A stretch of 64,000 bases of DNA from Lachnospiraceae bacterium (GTDB lineage: Bacteria > Bacillota > Clostridia > Lachnospirales > Lachnospiraceae), in assembly GCA_022794255.1 (NCBI GenBank), contig JAAWEL010000038.1:62001-126000 (forward strand), in the 5' to 3' direction. This document shows positions 28,927 through 38,818 of the stretch, piece after piece. A model generated the notes under the pieces. The model was not told the origin of the DNA, searched no databases, and saw nothing but the letters and a program-made list of their open reading frames with translations. The translations under genes were made by a program, and so were the position numbers. Position 1 is the stretch's first letter. Each line of letters begins with the position of its first letter.

Positions 28927-30032
28927 GCGAGAAACAAAAAAAGCCAGTGGCTGTGACCCGCTCTTCCCTGCCGCCTTTGGATGAATATGTGGAAATGCTC
29001 AAGCCTCTCTGGGAGAGCGCCTGGCTGACCAATATGGGCGATTACCATGAGCAGTTTAAAGAGCAGGTGAAGGAATATTTAGGGGCAGAGAATTTCGAAC
29101 TGTTTGTAAATGGGCATATGGCATTGGAGCTGGCTCTGCAGGCATTGGAGCTGAAAGGAGAAGTAATTACCACCCCTTTCAGCTTTGCCTCCACTACCCA
29201 CGCCATTGTGAGAAACGGATTAAAGCCAGTGTTTTGTGACATCAACCCCCTCGATTATACGCTGGATGTGGAGCAGTTAGAGGATCGGATCACCGACCAG
29301 ACCTCGGCTATTGTGCCGGTTCATGTATATGGGAATTTCTGTGATGTGGAGAGGATTGAAGAGATTGCCAGGCGGCATAATCTGAAGGTGGTCTATGATG
29401 CGGCCCATGCTTTTGGGGAGACCTTAGATGGGAAGGGGGCAGCCCGGTTTGGCGATATGTCCATGTTCAGCTTCCACGCCACCAAAGTGTTCCACAGCAT
29501 TGAAGGCGGCGGTGTGGCCTTTAATGATGAGAGGCTTAGCCGCCGGCTCTATGAGCTTAAGAATTTTGGGATTACCGGATACGAGAGTGTGGAGTATGTG
29601 GGGGTTAATGGCAAAATGAATGAGTTTCAGGCAGCTATGGGTCTTTGTAATCTGCGCCATGTGGACGGGGAGATTGAAAAGAGAAAGAACCTTGCAAGGC
29701 AGTATGAAAAGAGGCTTTCAGGAGTGGAGGGGATCCGTTTGTGCAAGGAGAATCTGCGGGTCCGTAAGAATTATGCCTATATGCCGGTGGTGTTTGACGG
29801 ATATAAAAGAGACCGGGACTGGGTTTTTCATGAGCTGGCCCGGTATAACATTCATGCCAGGAAATATTTTTATCCATGTATCAACAGTTATGCCTGTTAT
29901 CGGGAACAATTTGATGAGAGGGAGACGCCAGTGGCAGCCCGTATTTCCAGACAGGTGCTGACGCTGCCCCTGTATGCAGATCTGGATCCGGAGGTGGTGG
30001 ATAAGATCTGTGATATCATACTGGAAGAATAA
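28923..30032 (+). CDS. DegT/DnrJ/EryC1/StrS family sugar aminotransferase
   Basis: TTPFSFASTTHAIVRNGLKPVFCDI; DAAHAFG; FSFHATKVFHSIEGG (PLP-Lys); ATGA overlap with ATP-grasp. Confidence 0.9.
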   Translation: MSEKQKKPVAVTRSSLPPLDEYVEMLKPLWESAWLTNMGDYHEQFKEQVKEYLGAENFELFVNGHMALELALQALELKGEVITTPFSFASTTHAIVRNGLKPVFCDINPLDYTLDVEQLEDRITDQTSAIVPVHVYGNFCDVERIEEIARRHNLKVVYDAAHAFGETLDGKGAARFGDMSMFSFHATKVFHSIEGGGVAFNDERLSRRLYELKNFGITGYESVEYVGVNGKMNEFQAAMGLCNLRHVDGEIEKRKNLARQYEKRLSGVEGIRLCKENLRVRKNYAYMPVVFDGYKRDRDWVFHELARYNIHARKYFYPCINSYACYREQFDERETPVAARISRQVLTLPLYADLDPEVVDKICDIILEE

Positions 30033-30064
30033 AAGAGTGGCAAAGGATAACAGGGAGATAAGCG

Positions 30065-30772
30065 ATGGAACACAGAGACAGGGTGTTAGTTATCATACCA
30101 GCATTTAATGAGGAAGCCAACATTGAGCTTGTGGTGGAGGAACTGGTGCAGGATTATCCAGAACTGGATTATGTGGTGGTCAATGACGGCTCTACGGACC
30201 GGACGGCTGATATCTGCAGAGAACATGGGTATCACATGATGGATTTGCCTGTGAATCTAGGTCTGGCAGGGTGCTTTCAGGCAGGTATGAAGTATGCCTA
30301 TTATCAGGGATATGCCTGTGCGGTACAGTTTGACGGGGACGGGCAGCACAGACCGGAGTATATTATGCCTATGAAAAGAAAGATGGACGAAGGGTATGAT
30401 ATTGTTATTGGCAGTCGTTTTGTGAATCAGCCCAAGGATTTTTCTATGCGGATGGTGGGAAGCCGCCTTTTGTCTTTTGCTGTATGGTTCACAACGGGAA
30501 TCCGTGTGGCAGATCCAACCTCCGGAATGCGGATGTTTAACCGGAGAATGATCGGGGAATTTGCCTTAAAGCTGAATTACGGACCGGAGCCAGATACGGT
30601 GTCCTATTTGTTAAAGCAGGGGGCAAGGGTGGCGGAGATCCCAGTGAGAATCCGTGAAAGGCTGGGTGGGGAGAGCTATCTAAAGCCCGGGGTGGCCGCC
30701 AGATATATGGCACGGATGCTTTTGTCCATTCTTTTGGTACAGAATTTCCGCTGCCAGTCAGACATGCATTAA
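30065..30772 (+). CDS. GT2 family glycosyltransferase (dolichol-P-mannose synthase-like)
   Basis: VLVIIPAFNEEANIELVVEEL...VVNDGSTDRTADI...QFDGDGQHRPEYI. Confidence 0.9.
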   Translation: MEHRDRVLVIIPAFNEEANIELVVEELVQDYPELDYVVVNDGSTDRTADICREHGYHMMDLPVNLGLAGCFQAGMKYAYYQGYACAVQFDGDGQHRPEYIMPMKRKMDEGYDIVIGSRFVNQPKDFSMRMVGSRLLSFAVWFTTGIRVADPTSGMRMFNRRMIGEFALKLNYGPEPDTVSYLLKQGARVAEIPVRIRERLGGESYLKPGVAARYMARMLLSILLVQNFRCQSDMH

Positions 30773-30785
30773 AAAGGATACAGTT

Positions 30786-32099
30786 ATGGGGATTATGGAT
30801 CAATGGACTGCCTTTCTCATGAGGACAGGCGCCAATAAAGAAAAAGAGAATATTGTCTGGAATATGGCCGGAAGCTTTTGCTATGCTTTTTCCAGCATGG
30901 TTCTTTCCTTTTTGGTTATGGGGATGGTGGGAAAGGAGCAGGGAGGAATTTTTGCTTTTGGGTTCAGCACCTTCGGGCAGCAGATGTTTATCCTTGCCTA
31001 TTTTGGAATCCGCCCGTTTCAGATCACTGACGGGGCAGGGGAATATCGGTTTGGGGATTACCGGCTTCACCGGTATATCACCTGTGGCTTGGCCCTTCTG
31101 GGGGGAGCCGGATATCTGCTGTTTTGCGGATATTCTCCTGAGAAGGCAGGGATTATCTTTCTCTTGGTGTGCTATAAGGTGATTGATGGGTTTGCAGATG
31201 TGTATGAGTCAGAATTTCAGCGGGCAGGCCATCTCCATCTGACAGGAAAGTCCAACACATTCCGCACGGTTTTGACGGTGGGAGTGTTTTTGACGGCTTT
31301 AGCGGGCGGGAGTACTCTTTTTTCTGCCTGTGTGGCGGCAGTGGTTGCTCAGGCAGCAGGTGTGTTTATCTTTGATATTCCGGTTCTGAGACGTATTTCC
31401 GGGGTGAACAAGGATAAAAGCATGAGGCGGATACTCCCCTTGACAGGCGCCACGCTGCTTCTCTTTGTGTCCGTGTTTTTGGACTTTTATATTTTCTCTG
31501 CAGCGAAATATGCCATTGATGGATATATGGAGGATGCGGCATCGGGATACTTTAATGTGATTTTTATGCCCACATCCGTGATCAATCTGGTGGCGGGTTT
31601 TGTGATCCGTCCGGTTCTCACTTATCTGACCGATTACTGGAATCAAAGACAGTACAAACGATTTGTCCGGATGTTGGGGTTTATCTCAGCCCTGATCAGT
31701 GTCCTAAGCGTTCTTTCGGTTTCGCTGGCCTGGATCCTGGGAGGAATAGTGTTGGAAATCATGGAGAGAATTTTAGGTTCTGCCTACACAGGCTGTCTTA
31801 CCCGGCATCACATGGCCTTTGTGACTGTAGTGCTGGGAGGCGGATTTTATGCTGTACTGAATCTGTATTATTATGTGCTTGTGATCCTTCGCAGGCAAGG
31901 AGTGATCTTTGGAATCTATGCAGTGATGACAGTGATGGCGGCAGGGTTGGCTCCAATGCTTGTGAGAAAGCAGGGGATTTGGGGAGCAGCCCTGGCTTAT
32001 CTGATATTGATGGTGGTGATGGCGGCAGGGTTTCTCACAGGAGCCTGGATTTCTTATTTCAAAGGAAAAAGAAGCCGGTTAATAGAGAATGGAGATTAG
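30786..32099 (+). CDS. Oligosaccharide flippase-like multi-TM protein
   Basis: About 12 predicted TM segments, N-terminal NIVWNMAGSFCYAFSSMVLSFLV, position in polysaccharide operon. Confidence 0.75.
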   Translation: MGIMDQWTAFLMRTGANKEKENIVWNMAGSFCYAFSSMVLSFLVMGMVGKEQGGIFAFGFSTFGQQMFILAYFGIRPFQITDGAGEYRFGDYRLHRYITCGLALLGGAGYLLFCGYSPEKAGIIFLLVCYKVIDGFADVYESEFQRAGHLHLTGKSNTFRTVLTVGVFLTALAGGSTLFSACVAAVVAQAAGVFIFDIPVLRRISGVNKDKSMRRILPLTGATLLLFVSVFLDFYIFSAAKYAIDGYMEDAASGYFNVIFMPTSVINLVAGFVIRPVLTYLTDYWNQRQYKRFVRMLGFISALISVLSVLSVSLAWILGGIVLEIMERILGSAYTGCLTRHHMAFVTVVLGGGFYAVLNLYYYVLVILRRQGVIFGIYAVMTVMAAGLAPMLVRKQGIWGAALAYLILMVVMAAGFLTGAWISYFKGKRSRLIENGD

Positions 32100-32105
32100 G
32101 ACCAG

Positions 32106-33086
32106 ATGACAGAAAAGATTAGAAGAGAACGAAATTTGGTGGTGGATGTGATCATTCCGGTGTACAAGCCAGACGAGAAATTTTTTCGCCTGCTTTATAG
32201 ACTGAAGGGACAGACCTTCCCTGTAAACAAGATTATTGTGATCAATACAGAGAAAAAATACTGGAATCAGTCAGAGACAGAAAAATTTCACAACCTGGAG
32301 GTACACCATGTTTCCAGGGAGGAATTTGACCATGGAGCTACCAGAAATATGGGGGCCCGCTATTCCCGGGGGGATATTATGGTCTTTATGACCGATGATG
32401 CGGTTCCTAAGGGGAGACGGCTGGTGGAGCAGCTGGTAAAGGCTTTGTCCTTAAAAGGTCCCGGGGGAGAGACTGTGGCAATGGCTTATGGCCGTCAGAT
32501 GCCGGATAAAGACTGTCAAATCGTGGAGCAGTATATCCGGAGCTTTAATTATCCCTGTGAAGGCTGTATAAAGACGGAGGCGGATCTTCCTAAGCTGGGG
32601 ATTAAGACTTATTTCGCTTCCAATGTATGTTGTGCATACAGGAAGGATATTTTTGAGAAGCTGGGAGGATTTGTCAAAAGTACCATTTTTAATGAGGATA
32701 TGATCTTTGGGGCAGCTGCTATTAAGGCCGGGTATGCTGTGGCCTATGCAGCGGATGCCCGGGTGATCCATTCTCACAACCTGACGGCCATGCAGCAGTT
32801 TCGCCGGAATTTTGATTTGGCAGTGTCTCAGGCGGACCATCCAGAGGTGTTTGAGGGCCTTCCTTCTGAGGGGGAGGGGCTTCGCATGATAGGGACAGTT
32901 GCAAAGAAATTGCTTCGCCGGGGCAGGGCTGAGCAACTTCCGGCTTTGGTGGTGGGAAGCGGCTGCAAATATGCCGGCTACCGGCTGGGCAAAAGTTACC
33001 GCCGGCTTCCCGGACGGCTGGTGAAATGGTGCAGCAGCGCTCCATTTTATTGGGATCATGTCAGAATAGAGAGGAATCGATTATGA
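32106..33086 (+). CDS. GT2 family glycosyltransferase (rhamnosyltransferase-like)
   Basis: VDVIIPVYKPDEKFFRLLYRLKGQT...; FDHGATRNMGARYSRGDIMVFMTDDAVP. Confidence 0.88.
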   Translation: MTEKIRRERNLVVDVIIPVYKPDEKFFRLLYRLKGQTFPVNKIIVINTEKKYWNQSETEKFHNLEVHHVSREEFDHGATRNMGARYSRGDIMVFMTDDAVPKGRRLVEQLVKALSLKGPGGETVAMAYGRQMPDKDCQIVEQYIRSFNYPCEGCIKTEADLPKLGIKTYFASNVCCAYRKDIFEKLGGFVKSTIFNEDMIFGAAAIKAGYAVAYAADARVIHSHNLTAMQQFRRNFDLAVSQADHPEVFEGLPSEGEGLRMIGTVAKKLLRRGRAEQLPALVVGSGCKYAGYRLGKSYRRLPGRLVKWCSSAPFYWDHVRIERNRL

Positions 33087-33502
33087 TGACTATAACTTTG
33101 CGCATTTTGCTGATTTTGGTGTCTGTGGCTACCTTTTTGCAGATGATGCGCAAGATTCGCCAGTCCAAGATTCAGATTGAAAGCGCGATTTTCTGGATCG
33201 TGCTGTCATTGGTGCTGGTGGTGTTCAGCGTTTTTCCGTCCATAGCGGATCTGGCGGCACATTGCCTGGGGATTTATTCCACAGCCAATTTTTTGTTCCT
33301 GTTTGCGATTTTTTTGCTCATTGTCAAGGTGTTTCACATGACCATCCATATTTCTCAGCTGGAGACGAAGATCAAGGATCTGGTACAGCAGATGGCCCTG
33401 GATGAGATGGCCCGGAGGGAGGAAGCTATTTATCAGGAGGAGAGCCTGAAAAGAGATTCTTCCCGGGAGCTGGTTGGAGGAAATGATGAAGAAATGGGAT
33501 AG
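33083..33502 (+). CDS. DUF2304 family membrane protein
   Basis: MMTITLRILLILVSVATFLQMMRKIRQSKIQIESAIFWIVLSLVLVVFSVFPSIADLAAHCLGIYSTANFLFLFAIFLLIVKVF pattern; ATGA overlap. Confidence 0.8.
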   Translation: MMTITLRILLILVSVATFLQMMRKIRQSKIQIESAIFWIVLSLVLVVFSVFPSIADLAAHCLGIYSTANFLFLFAIFLLIVKVFHMTIHISQLETKIKDLVQQMALDEMARREEAIYQEESLKRDSSRELVGGNDEEMG

Positions 33503-35150
33503 GATCTGGCTGGCCGGGGTTTTGGTTTTAGCATTGCTTGGATTCTGGCACTTAGGGGATGTCCGGGCCGGGGCGGCGGAATGTGGAGACACCTGGCTCA
33601 TAGGCTGGTATTTCCTGCTTTTTGCTGCAGTTCTGGGCACAGGGGCGGTCTTTGGGTGGCTTTTTCTGGAAAGATGCTTTTGGGAAAAAAAGAGAAAACG
33701 GACGTGGAAACTGGAAGAAATCTACCCGGTTGCCGGACTTTTTTTGGGACTTTTGTACCTGTTTGTTCTGCCTCCCTTGTCGGCTCCGGATGAGATCAGC
33801 CATTATATCAGCGCTTATCAGCTGTCTGGTCGTTTGATGGGACTTCCTTCCAACAGCAGAGACGGACATGTGCTGGTGCGCGCCCAGGACTGGTTTTTGG
33901 AGGATGTGGGAGAGGATTATATCTGGGGCTATGAGGATGGATACAGGGTCAAAGAAGGGACGAAGGACGGCTCAGGAAAGGCCACTGTGCTGGGAGAGCC
34001 TTTGGTGGAGAAAACTTACCGGCTGATTCATGACACTTTCCGGGATGGACAGAAAAACCGGCAGGAGCAGGGCTATGCCGTGTCTCCCTATCCGCCTGTG
34101 GTGACTACACCAGCGGCCTATCTCCCCCAGGCGGCAGGAATCTGCCTGGCCAGGATTCTGGGGCTTTCAAGTTTGTGGCTGGCATACTTGGGACGTCTGG
34201 GAAACCTGCTGTTTTTTGTGGCTGTGACCTGGCTTGCCATGAAGCGGATGCCTTTTGGAAAAGAGGTGTTATTCGGGGTGGCTCTTTTGCCTATGACCCT
34301 TCATTTATCTGCTTCCTTTTCCTATGATGTGTGGATTATGGCCGGAATTTTTTATTTTACTGCCCTGTGTTTGGATCTGGCCTTTGAGGCTGAGCAGGTT
34401 AAGGCAGCAGATGTGGCAGCATTAGGTCTGGTGATGGCTCTTGTTGGTCCCTGCAAGATGGTCTATGCAGTTTTTATGGGTCTGTGTCTGCTGATTCCGG
34501 TGAGAAAATTTGGCGGGTGGGGGAAATGGGCTTTATCTGCCGGGGTGGTGTTTGGGGCATGGGCGATTGTTATGGTGCTAATAAACGGACAGACTGTGGC
34601 CATGTATGTGGCGCCAGAGACGGAGCATTATATCGGATGGGCCCAGGAGACCGGATACAGCCTGGGCATGTTGGTGCATCAGCCAAGGAAGTGGATTCAG
34701 TTGTTTTTCAACACGGCAGTCTGGCAGGCGGAACAGTACCACCTGACTATGATCGGAGCTTATCTGGGAAATCTGGACCCGGTTTTGGATGTGCCGTATG
34801 TGCTGGTTATGGCGCTGACCGGATTGCTTTTGTGCCTGGCCTTTAAAAAGCCGGGAGAACCGCTTTTTTTGACCGGAGGGAAGCAGCTGTGGATCTGGAC
34901 GCTTTGCTTTGGCTGTGTAACAGCCACTATGCTTTCCATGCTTTTAGCGTGGACACCTGTAGATTCTCCGGTTATAAGTGGTGTTCAGGGAAGATATTTT
35001 CTGCCTTTCCTGCCGGTTTTTCTAATGTCACTGAAAAATGATATGCTTGTTCTGACCAGGGATAAAACACGGGGGATCCTCTATACCATGTGCTGTGTGG
35101 ATGCTTATGTGATTCTTCGGATTTACAGTGTTGTCAGCATGAGGCTGTAG
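33486..35150 (+). CDS. DUF2142-type polytopic membrane protein
   Basis: PPLSAPDEISHYISAYQLSGRLMG...; multi-TM; follows DUF2304. GGAGG RBS 5 nt upstream of ATG 33486. Confidence 0.72.
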   Translation: MKKWDRIWLAGVLVLALLGFWHLGDVRAGAAECGDTWLIGWYFLLFAAVLGTGAVFGWLFLERCFWEKKRKRTWKLEEIYPVAGLFLGLLYLFVLPPLSAPDEISHYISAYQLSGRLMGLPSNSRDGHVLVRAQDWFLEDVGEDYIWGYEDGYRVKEGTKDGSGKATVLGEPLVEKTYRLIHDTFRDGQKNRQEQGYAVSPYPPVVTTPAAYLPQAAGICLARILGLSSLWLAYLGRLGNLLFFVAVTWLAMKRMPFGKEVLFGVALLPMTLHLSASFSYDVWIMAGIFYFTALCLDLAFEAEQVKAADVAALGLVMALVGPCKMVYAVFMGLCLLIPVRKFGGWGKWALSAGVVFGAWAIVMVLINGQTVAMYVAPETEHYIGWAQETGYSLGMLVHQPRKWIQLFFNTAVWQAEQYHLTMIGAYLGNLDPVLDVPYVLVMALTGLLLCLAFKKPGEPLFLTGGKQLWIWTLCFGCVTATMLSMLLAWTPVDSPVISGVQGRYFLPFLPVFLMSLKNDMLVLTRDKTRGILYTMCCVDAYVILRIYSVVSMRL

Positions 35151-35321
35151 GAGGGGCAAGGGTCGGGAAGTTACAAGACAGACCCTAAACATCGAAGGAT
35201 CCCAAAGCTGTAATGTTTTGACAAAGAGCCCTGTTTCGTAGTATATTATAGATATTTGCAGCGGATACCCTCCGTGGACAAGGGATATATGTGAAGAGCA
35301 ATAAAATACTGGAAAAGAGGA

Positions 35322-35885
35322 TTGAGAAAGATGGGAAAGATTCAAGTGACCACTTGTGAGATCGAAGGATTATACGTGATTGAGCCTACTGTGTTTAAAG
35401 ATGAGCGGGGATATTTTGTGGAGACCTACAATCAGAAGGACTTTGAGGAGGCAGGTCTTAATATGGTATTTGTCCAGGATAACCAGTCCATGTCTGTGCG
35501 GGGAGTGTTGCGGGGGCTTCATTACCAGATGCATTTCCCCCAGGGGAAGCTGGTGCGGGTGGTGCGGGGTGAGGTGTTTGATGTGGCAGTGGATTTGCGG
35601 AAAGATTCCAAAACCTTTGGAAAATGGTTCGGCGTTAAGCTGTCAGCAGAAAACAAAAAAATGTTTTACATTTCTGAGGGGTTTGCCCACGGATTTTTAG
35701 TATTGTCAGATGAGGCAGAGTTCGCTTACAAGTGTACAGACTTTTACCACCCCGGCGATGAGGGGGGGATGATGTGGAATGATCCTCAGATTGGTATTCA
35801 GTGGCCATTGCAGGAGGGAGTGGAGCTGATTATCTCTGAAAAGGATAAAAATTGGGGCGGACTGGCAGAAACCTTCCGTTTTTAA
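35322..35885 (+). CDS. rfbC: dTDP-4-dehydrorhamnose 3,5-epimerase
   Basis: IEGLYVIEPTVFKDERGYFVETYNQKDFEEAGL.. FVQDNQSMSVRGVLRGLHYQ..GKLVRVVRGEVFDVAVDLR. Confidence 0.95.
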   Translation: MRKMGKIQVTTCEIEGLYVIEPTVFKDERGYFVETYNQKDFEEAGLNMVFVQDNQSMSVRGVLRGLHYQMHFPQGKLVRVVRGEVFDVAVDLRKDSKTFGKWFGVKLSAENKKMFYISEGFAHGFLVLSDEAEFAYKCTDFYHPGDEGGMMWNDPQIGIQWPLQEGVELIISEKDKNWGGLAETFRF

Positions 35886-35951
35886 TTATGAAAAGACGAG
35901 AGCAGCTATCCATTGCGGCGGCTGCAGTCAGGATAGGAGAGGATCGGAACA

Positions 35952-36764
35952 ATGGCATATGTGGTTTCATTGCTGAATGAGATTGTCAAAAAGCGGCGGC
36001 TGATATGGGATCTGTCCAAGGCAGATTTCAGAAAACGGTTTGTCGGTTCCTATTTCGGTATTATCTGGATGTTTATTCAGCCCATGGTGACAGTGCTGAT
36101 CTATTTTTTGGTTTTTCAGATTGGACTTAAAAGCAGTCCTCCGGTTCCCGGAGTGCCCTATGTGCTGTGGCTGGTGCCAGGCATTGTACCCTGGTTTTTT
36201 TTCAGTGAAACCTTAAATTGTGTGACCAATTGTTTACAGGAATACCATTATCTTGTGAAGAAAGTGGTGTTTCAGGTGGAGATTCTCCCGATTATCAAAC
36301 TGCTTTCCTGCCTTTTGGTCCATGGATTTTTTATCGCGATTATGTTTTTGATGTTTGGAACCTACCAATGGATCACATTTTTGACATGGATACAGGTCAT
36401 TTATTATTCTTTTGCGGCTGCCATGCTGGCGTTGGGAATCGGCTATTTCACTTGTGCAGTCAATGTGTTTTTCAAGGATATGGCCCAGATTGTCAGCATT
36501 TGCCTTCAGTTTGGCATGTGGTTGACCCCAATCATGTACCATGAAAGTATATTTTCTGATCAGGCTCCGTGGGCGGTGTCTCTGCTGAAGATGAATCCTT
36601 TTTATTATGTGTCTGCAGGTTACAGAGACAGTATGCTGACCGGAGAATGGTTCTGGCAGAGGCCAAGGCTCACAATCTATTTTTGGATGGTGACATGTAT
36701 GCTGGGACTGGTGGGGTTAAAGGTATTTAAAAGGCTGAGACCTCATTTTTCCGATGTGTTATAA
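35952..36764 (+). CDS. ABC-2 type polysaccharide/polyol-phosphate export permease (Wzm/TagG-like)
   Basis: LSKADFRKRFVGSYFGIIWMFIQPMVTVLIYFLVF...VPYVLWLVPGIVPWFFFSE. Confidence 0.88.
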   Translation: MAYVVSLLNEIVKKRRLIWDLSKADFRKRFVGSYFGIIWMFIQPMVTVLIYFLVFQIGLKSSPPVPGVPYVLWLVPGIVPWFFFSETLNCVTNCLQEYHYLVKKVVFQVEILPIIKLLSCLLVHGFFIAIMFLMFGTYQWITFLTWIQVIYYSFAAAMLALGIGYFTCAVNVFFKDMAQIVSICLQFGMWLTPIMYHESIFSDQAPWAVSLLKMNPFYYVSAGYRDSMLTGEWFWQRPRLTIYFWMVTCMLGLVGLKVFKRLRPHFSDVL

Positions 36765-36785
36765 GGCAGAAGTTTCAGGGAATAC

Positions 36786-36819
36786 AAAAAGCGGATGGCC
36801 GGATGGCAGTCCGCTTTTT
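36786..36819. terminator. Rho-independent terminator
   Basis: AAAAAGCGGA ... TCCGCTTTTT, followed by ATT, between convergent genes. Confidence 0.85.
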
Positions 36820-36844
36820 ATTGGATGTGTATCTGTATAATGAA

Positions 36845-37561
36845 TCACACAGAAATATCAATGGATCCTCCTGCTATAGCAGAGAGATCTACCCCGCCTA
36901 TGTCGGCGACAGAAGAGAGGTCCGGCACAGAGGTGGAAGCACTGATGGCACTGTTTAAGGAGGAGACTACATCAGCGGCAGAATTTTTGTTGTCCTCTGC
37001 CATCTCCTTTAAGGCGTAGCCTCGTTCATCTCTTTTGCGTTTGCGCCTGCGGCTGCTTAATTCCTTTGCAAGCTCTTGTGCCTTCTGCAATTCTTCTTTT
37101 TTCTCCGCCCGCTTTCTTTGGTTTTCGATCTGCTCTTCCTTGCTTAAATGCTGCATTTTTTTGCTGATCCGCTTGATTAACTTTTCCATTCGCCGGATCA
37201 TCTGGGCGATCTTTTTGGCCTCTTTGCCTTCGCTGGCCACAGAGGCCATTTTTAAGTTGGCAAGAGCCCGCATGGCTTTGGAGGATACCTGCTGCACATC
37301 CATCCTGGTTTCAGCCCGGGCCAGTTCGGATGCAAGCTGGCCAACCGATTCGTCCGGTGCGGAGGATTTCATCTTAAAGTTGCTGCCAGACTTTTCTGAG
37401 GACTTTCCGGAAGCAGCAAACAGGCGGTTTTGCATATCATCATTTTTCATTTCTTGCAGAGCTGAGTCTTTTGTCTTTGCGCTGTCTAGTGTTTCCTTAG
37501 AGACAGAACGGTACACAGATTTGCTGGCTTCCGACTGCCAGCTTCCTGTCGAAACCTTCAT
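36845..37561 (-). CDS. Hypothetical charged coiled-coil protein
   Basis: 238 aa, KKMQHLSKEEQIENQRKRAEKKEELQKAQELAKELSSRRRKRKRDERG; no family recognised. Confidence 0.6.
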   Translation of the reverse strand: MKVSTGSWQSEASKSVYRSVSKETLDSAKTKDSALQEMKNDDMQNRLFAASGKSSEKSGSNFKMKSSAPDESVGQLASELARAETRMDVQQVSSKAMRALANLKMASVASEGKEAKKIAQMIRRMEKLIKRISKKMQHLSKEEQIENQRKRAEKKEELQKAQELAKELSSRRRKRKRDERGYALKEMAEDNKNSAADVVSSLNSAISASTSVPDLSSVADIGGVDLSAIAGGSIDISV

Positions 37562-37722
37562 GGATAACCTCCTTTTGTGAGAATTTTGTGAAGTTCTTAT
37601 ACTGTATATCGGCTAAAAAGAGAAAAAAGAAATATTTTTTATCTTTTGAAAACAGTTTTTTTGTGATACTATAGCTTAGAGCATGTTTCATAAATTTAAA
37701 ATCCACGGAAAGGAAACAGATA

Positions 37723-38793
37723 ATGGTTGATTTTAATATTGAACTGGAGGGAAAGACAATCCTAATCACCGGAGCTGCCGGTTTTATTGGCTCCAATCTG
37801 ATAAAAAGATTATATAAAGATATATCGGATGTAAAAGTTATTGGTATTGACAATATAAATGATTACTATGATGTCAATATCAAGAAAGCCCGGTTAAAGG
37901 AACTGGATCAATATGCTGGTTTTGTGTTTATAAAGGGTTCCATAGCAGACAGGGAGACGATTGACAAAATTTTTGCTGACTATAAGCCGTCTGTGGTTGT
38001 TAATCTGGCAGCTCAGGCTGGTGTCCGGTACAGCATTACCAATCCGGATGCATATGTGGAGAGCAATCTGATTGGATTTTACAATCTTTTGGAGGCCTGC
38101 CGTCATAGCTATGACGAGGGGCAAAGAGGCGTGGAGCATTTTATGTATGCATCCAGTTCTTCGGTCTATGGCAGCAATAAAAAAGTACCTTACAGCACAG
38201 AGGACAAGGTGGACAATCCGGTTTCTCTCTATGCGGCCACAAAAAAGAGCAATGAGCTTATGGCCCATGCCTACAGCAAGCTCTATAACATTCCATCAAC
38301 AGGCCTGCGGTTTTTTACTGTCTATGGCCCGGCAGGAAGGCCAGATATGGCCTATTTTGGCTTTACGGACAAGCTGCGGGCAGGAAAAACCATAGAGATA
38401 TTTAATTATGGAAACTGTAAAAGGGATTTTACCTATATTGATGATATTGTGGAAGGCGTGGTAAGGATTATGAGACACGGGCCGGAGAGGAGAGATGGGG
38501 AGGACGGCCTGCCTCTGCCTCCCTATAAGATTTACAATATAGGAAATAATCAACCGGAAAATCTTCTGGATTTTGTGGAAATCCTTCAGCAGGAGCTGAT
38601 TCGGGCAGGGGTGCTGCCCAAGGATTATGATTTTGAAACCCACAAAAAGCTGGTTCCCATGCAGCCCGGAGATGTACCGATTACGTATGCGGATACTGCT
38701 CCCTTAGAGGAAGACTTTGGATTTAAGCCCAAAACAAGCTTGCGGGATGGCTTGCGGAAATTTGCAGAGTGGTATGCCAGTTTTTACATGTAA
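37723..38793 (+). CDS. NAD-dependent epimerase (UDP-glucuronate 4-epimerase-like)
   Basis: [65 protein letters not shown]. Confidence 0.92.
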   Translation: MVDFNIELEGKTILITGAAGFIGSNLIKRLYKDISDVKVIGIDNINDYYDVNIKKARLKELDQYAGFVFIKGSIADRETIDKIFADYKPSVVVNLAAQAGVRYSITNPDAYVESNLIGFYNLLEACRHSYDEGQRGVEHFMYASSSSVYGSNKKVPYSTEDKVDNPVSLYAATKKSNELMAHAYSKLYNIPSTGLRFFTVYGPAGRPDMAYFGFTDKLRAGKTIEIFNYGNCKRDFTYIDDIVEGVVRIMRHGPERRDGEDGLPLPPYKIYNIGNNQPENLLDFVEILQQELIRAGVLPKDYDFETHKKLVPMQPGDVPITYADTAPLEEDFGFKPKTSLRDGLRKFAEWYASFYM

Positions 38794-38818
38794 AAGAGCT
38801 GCAGGGAATGGAGGAAAT

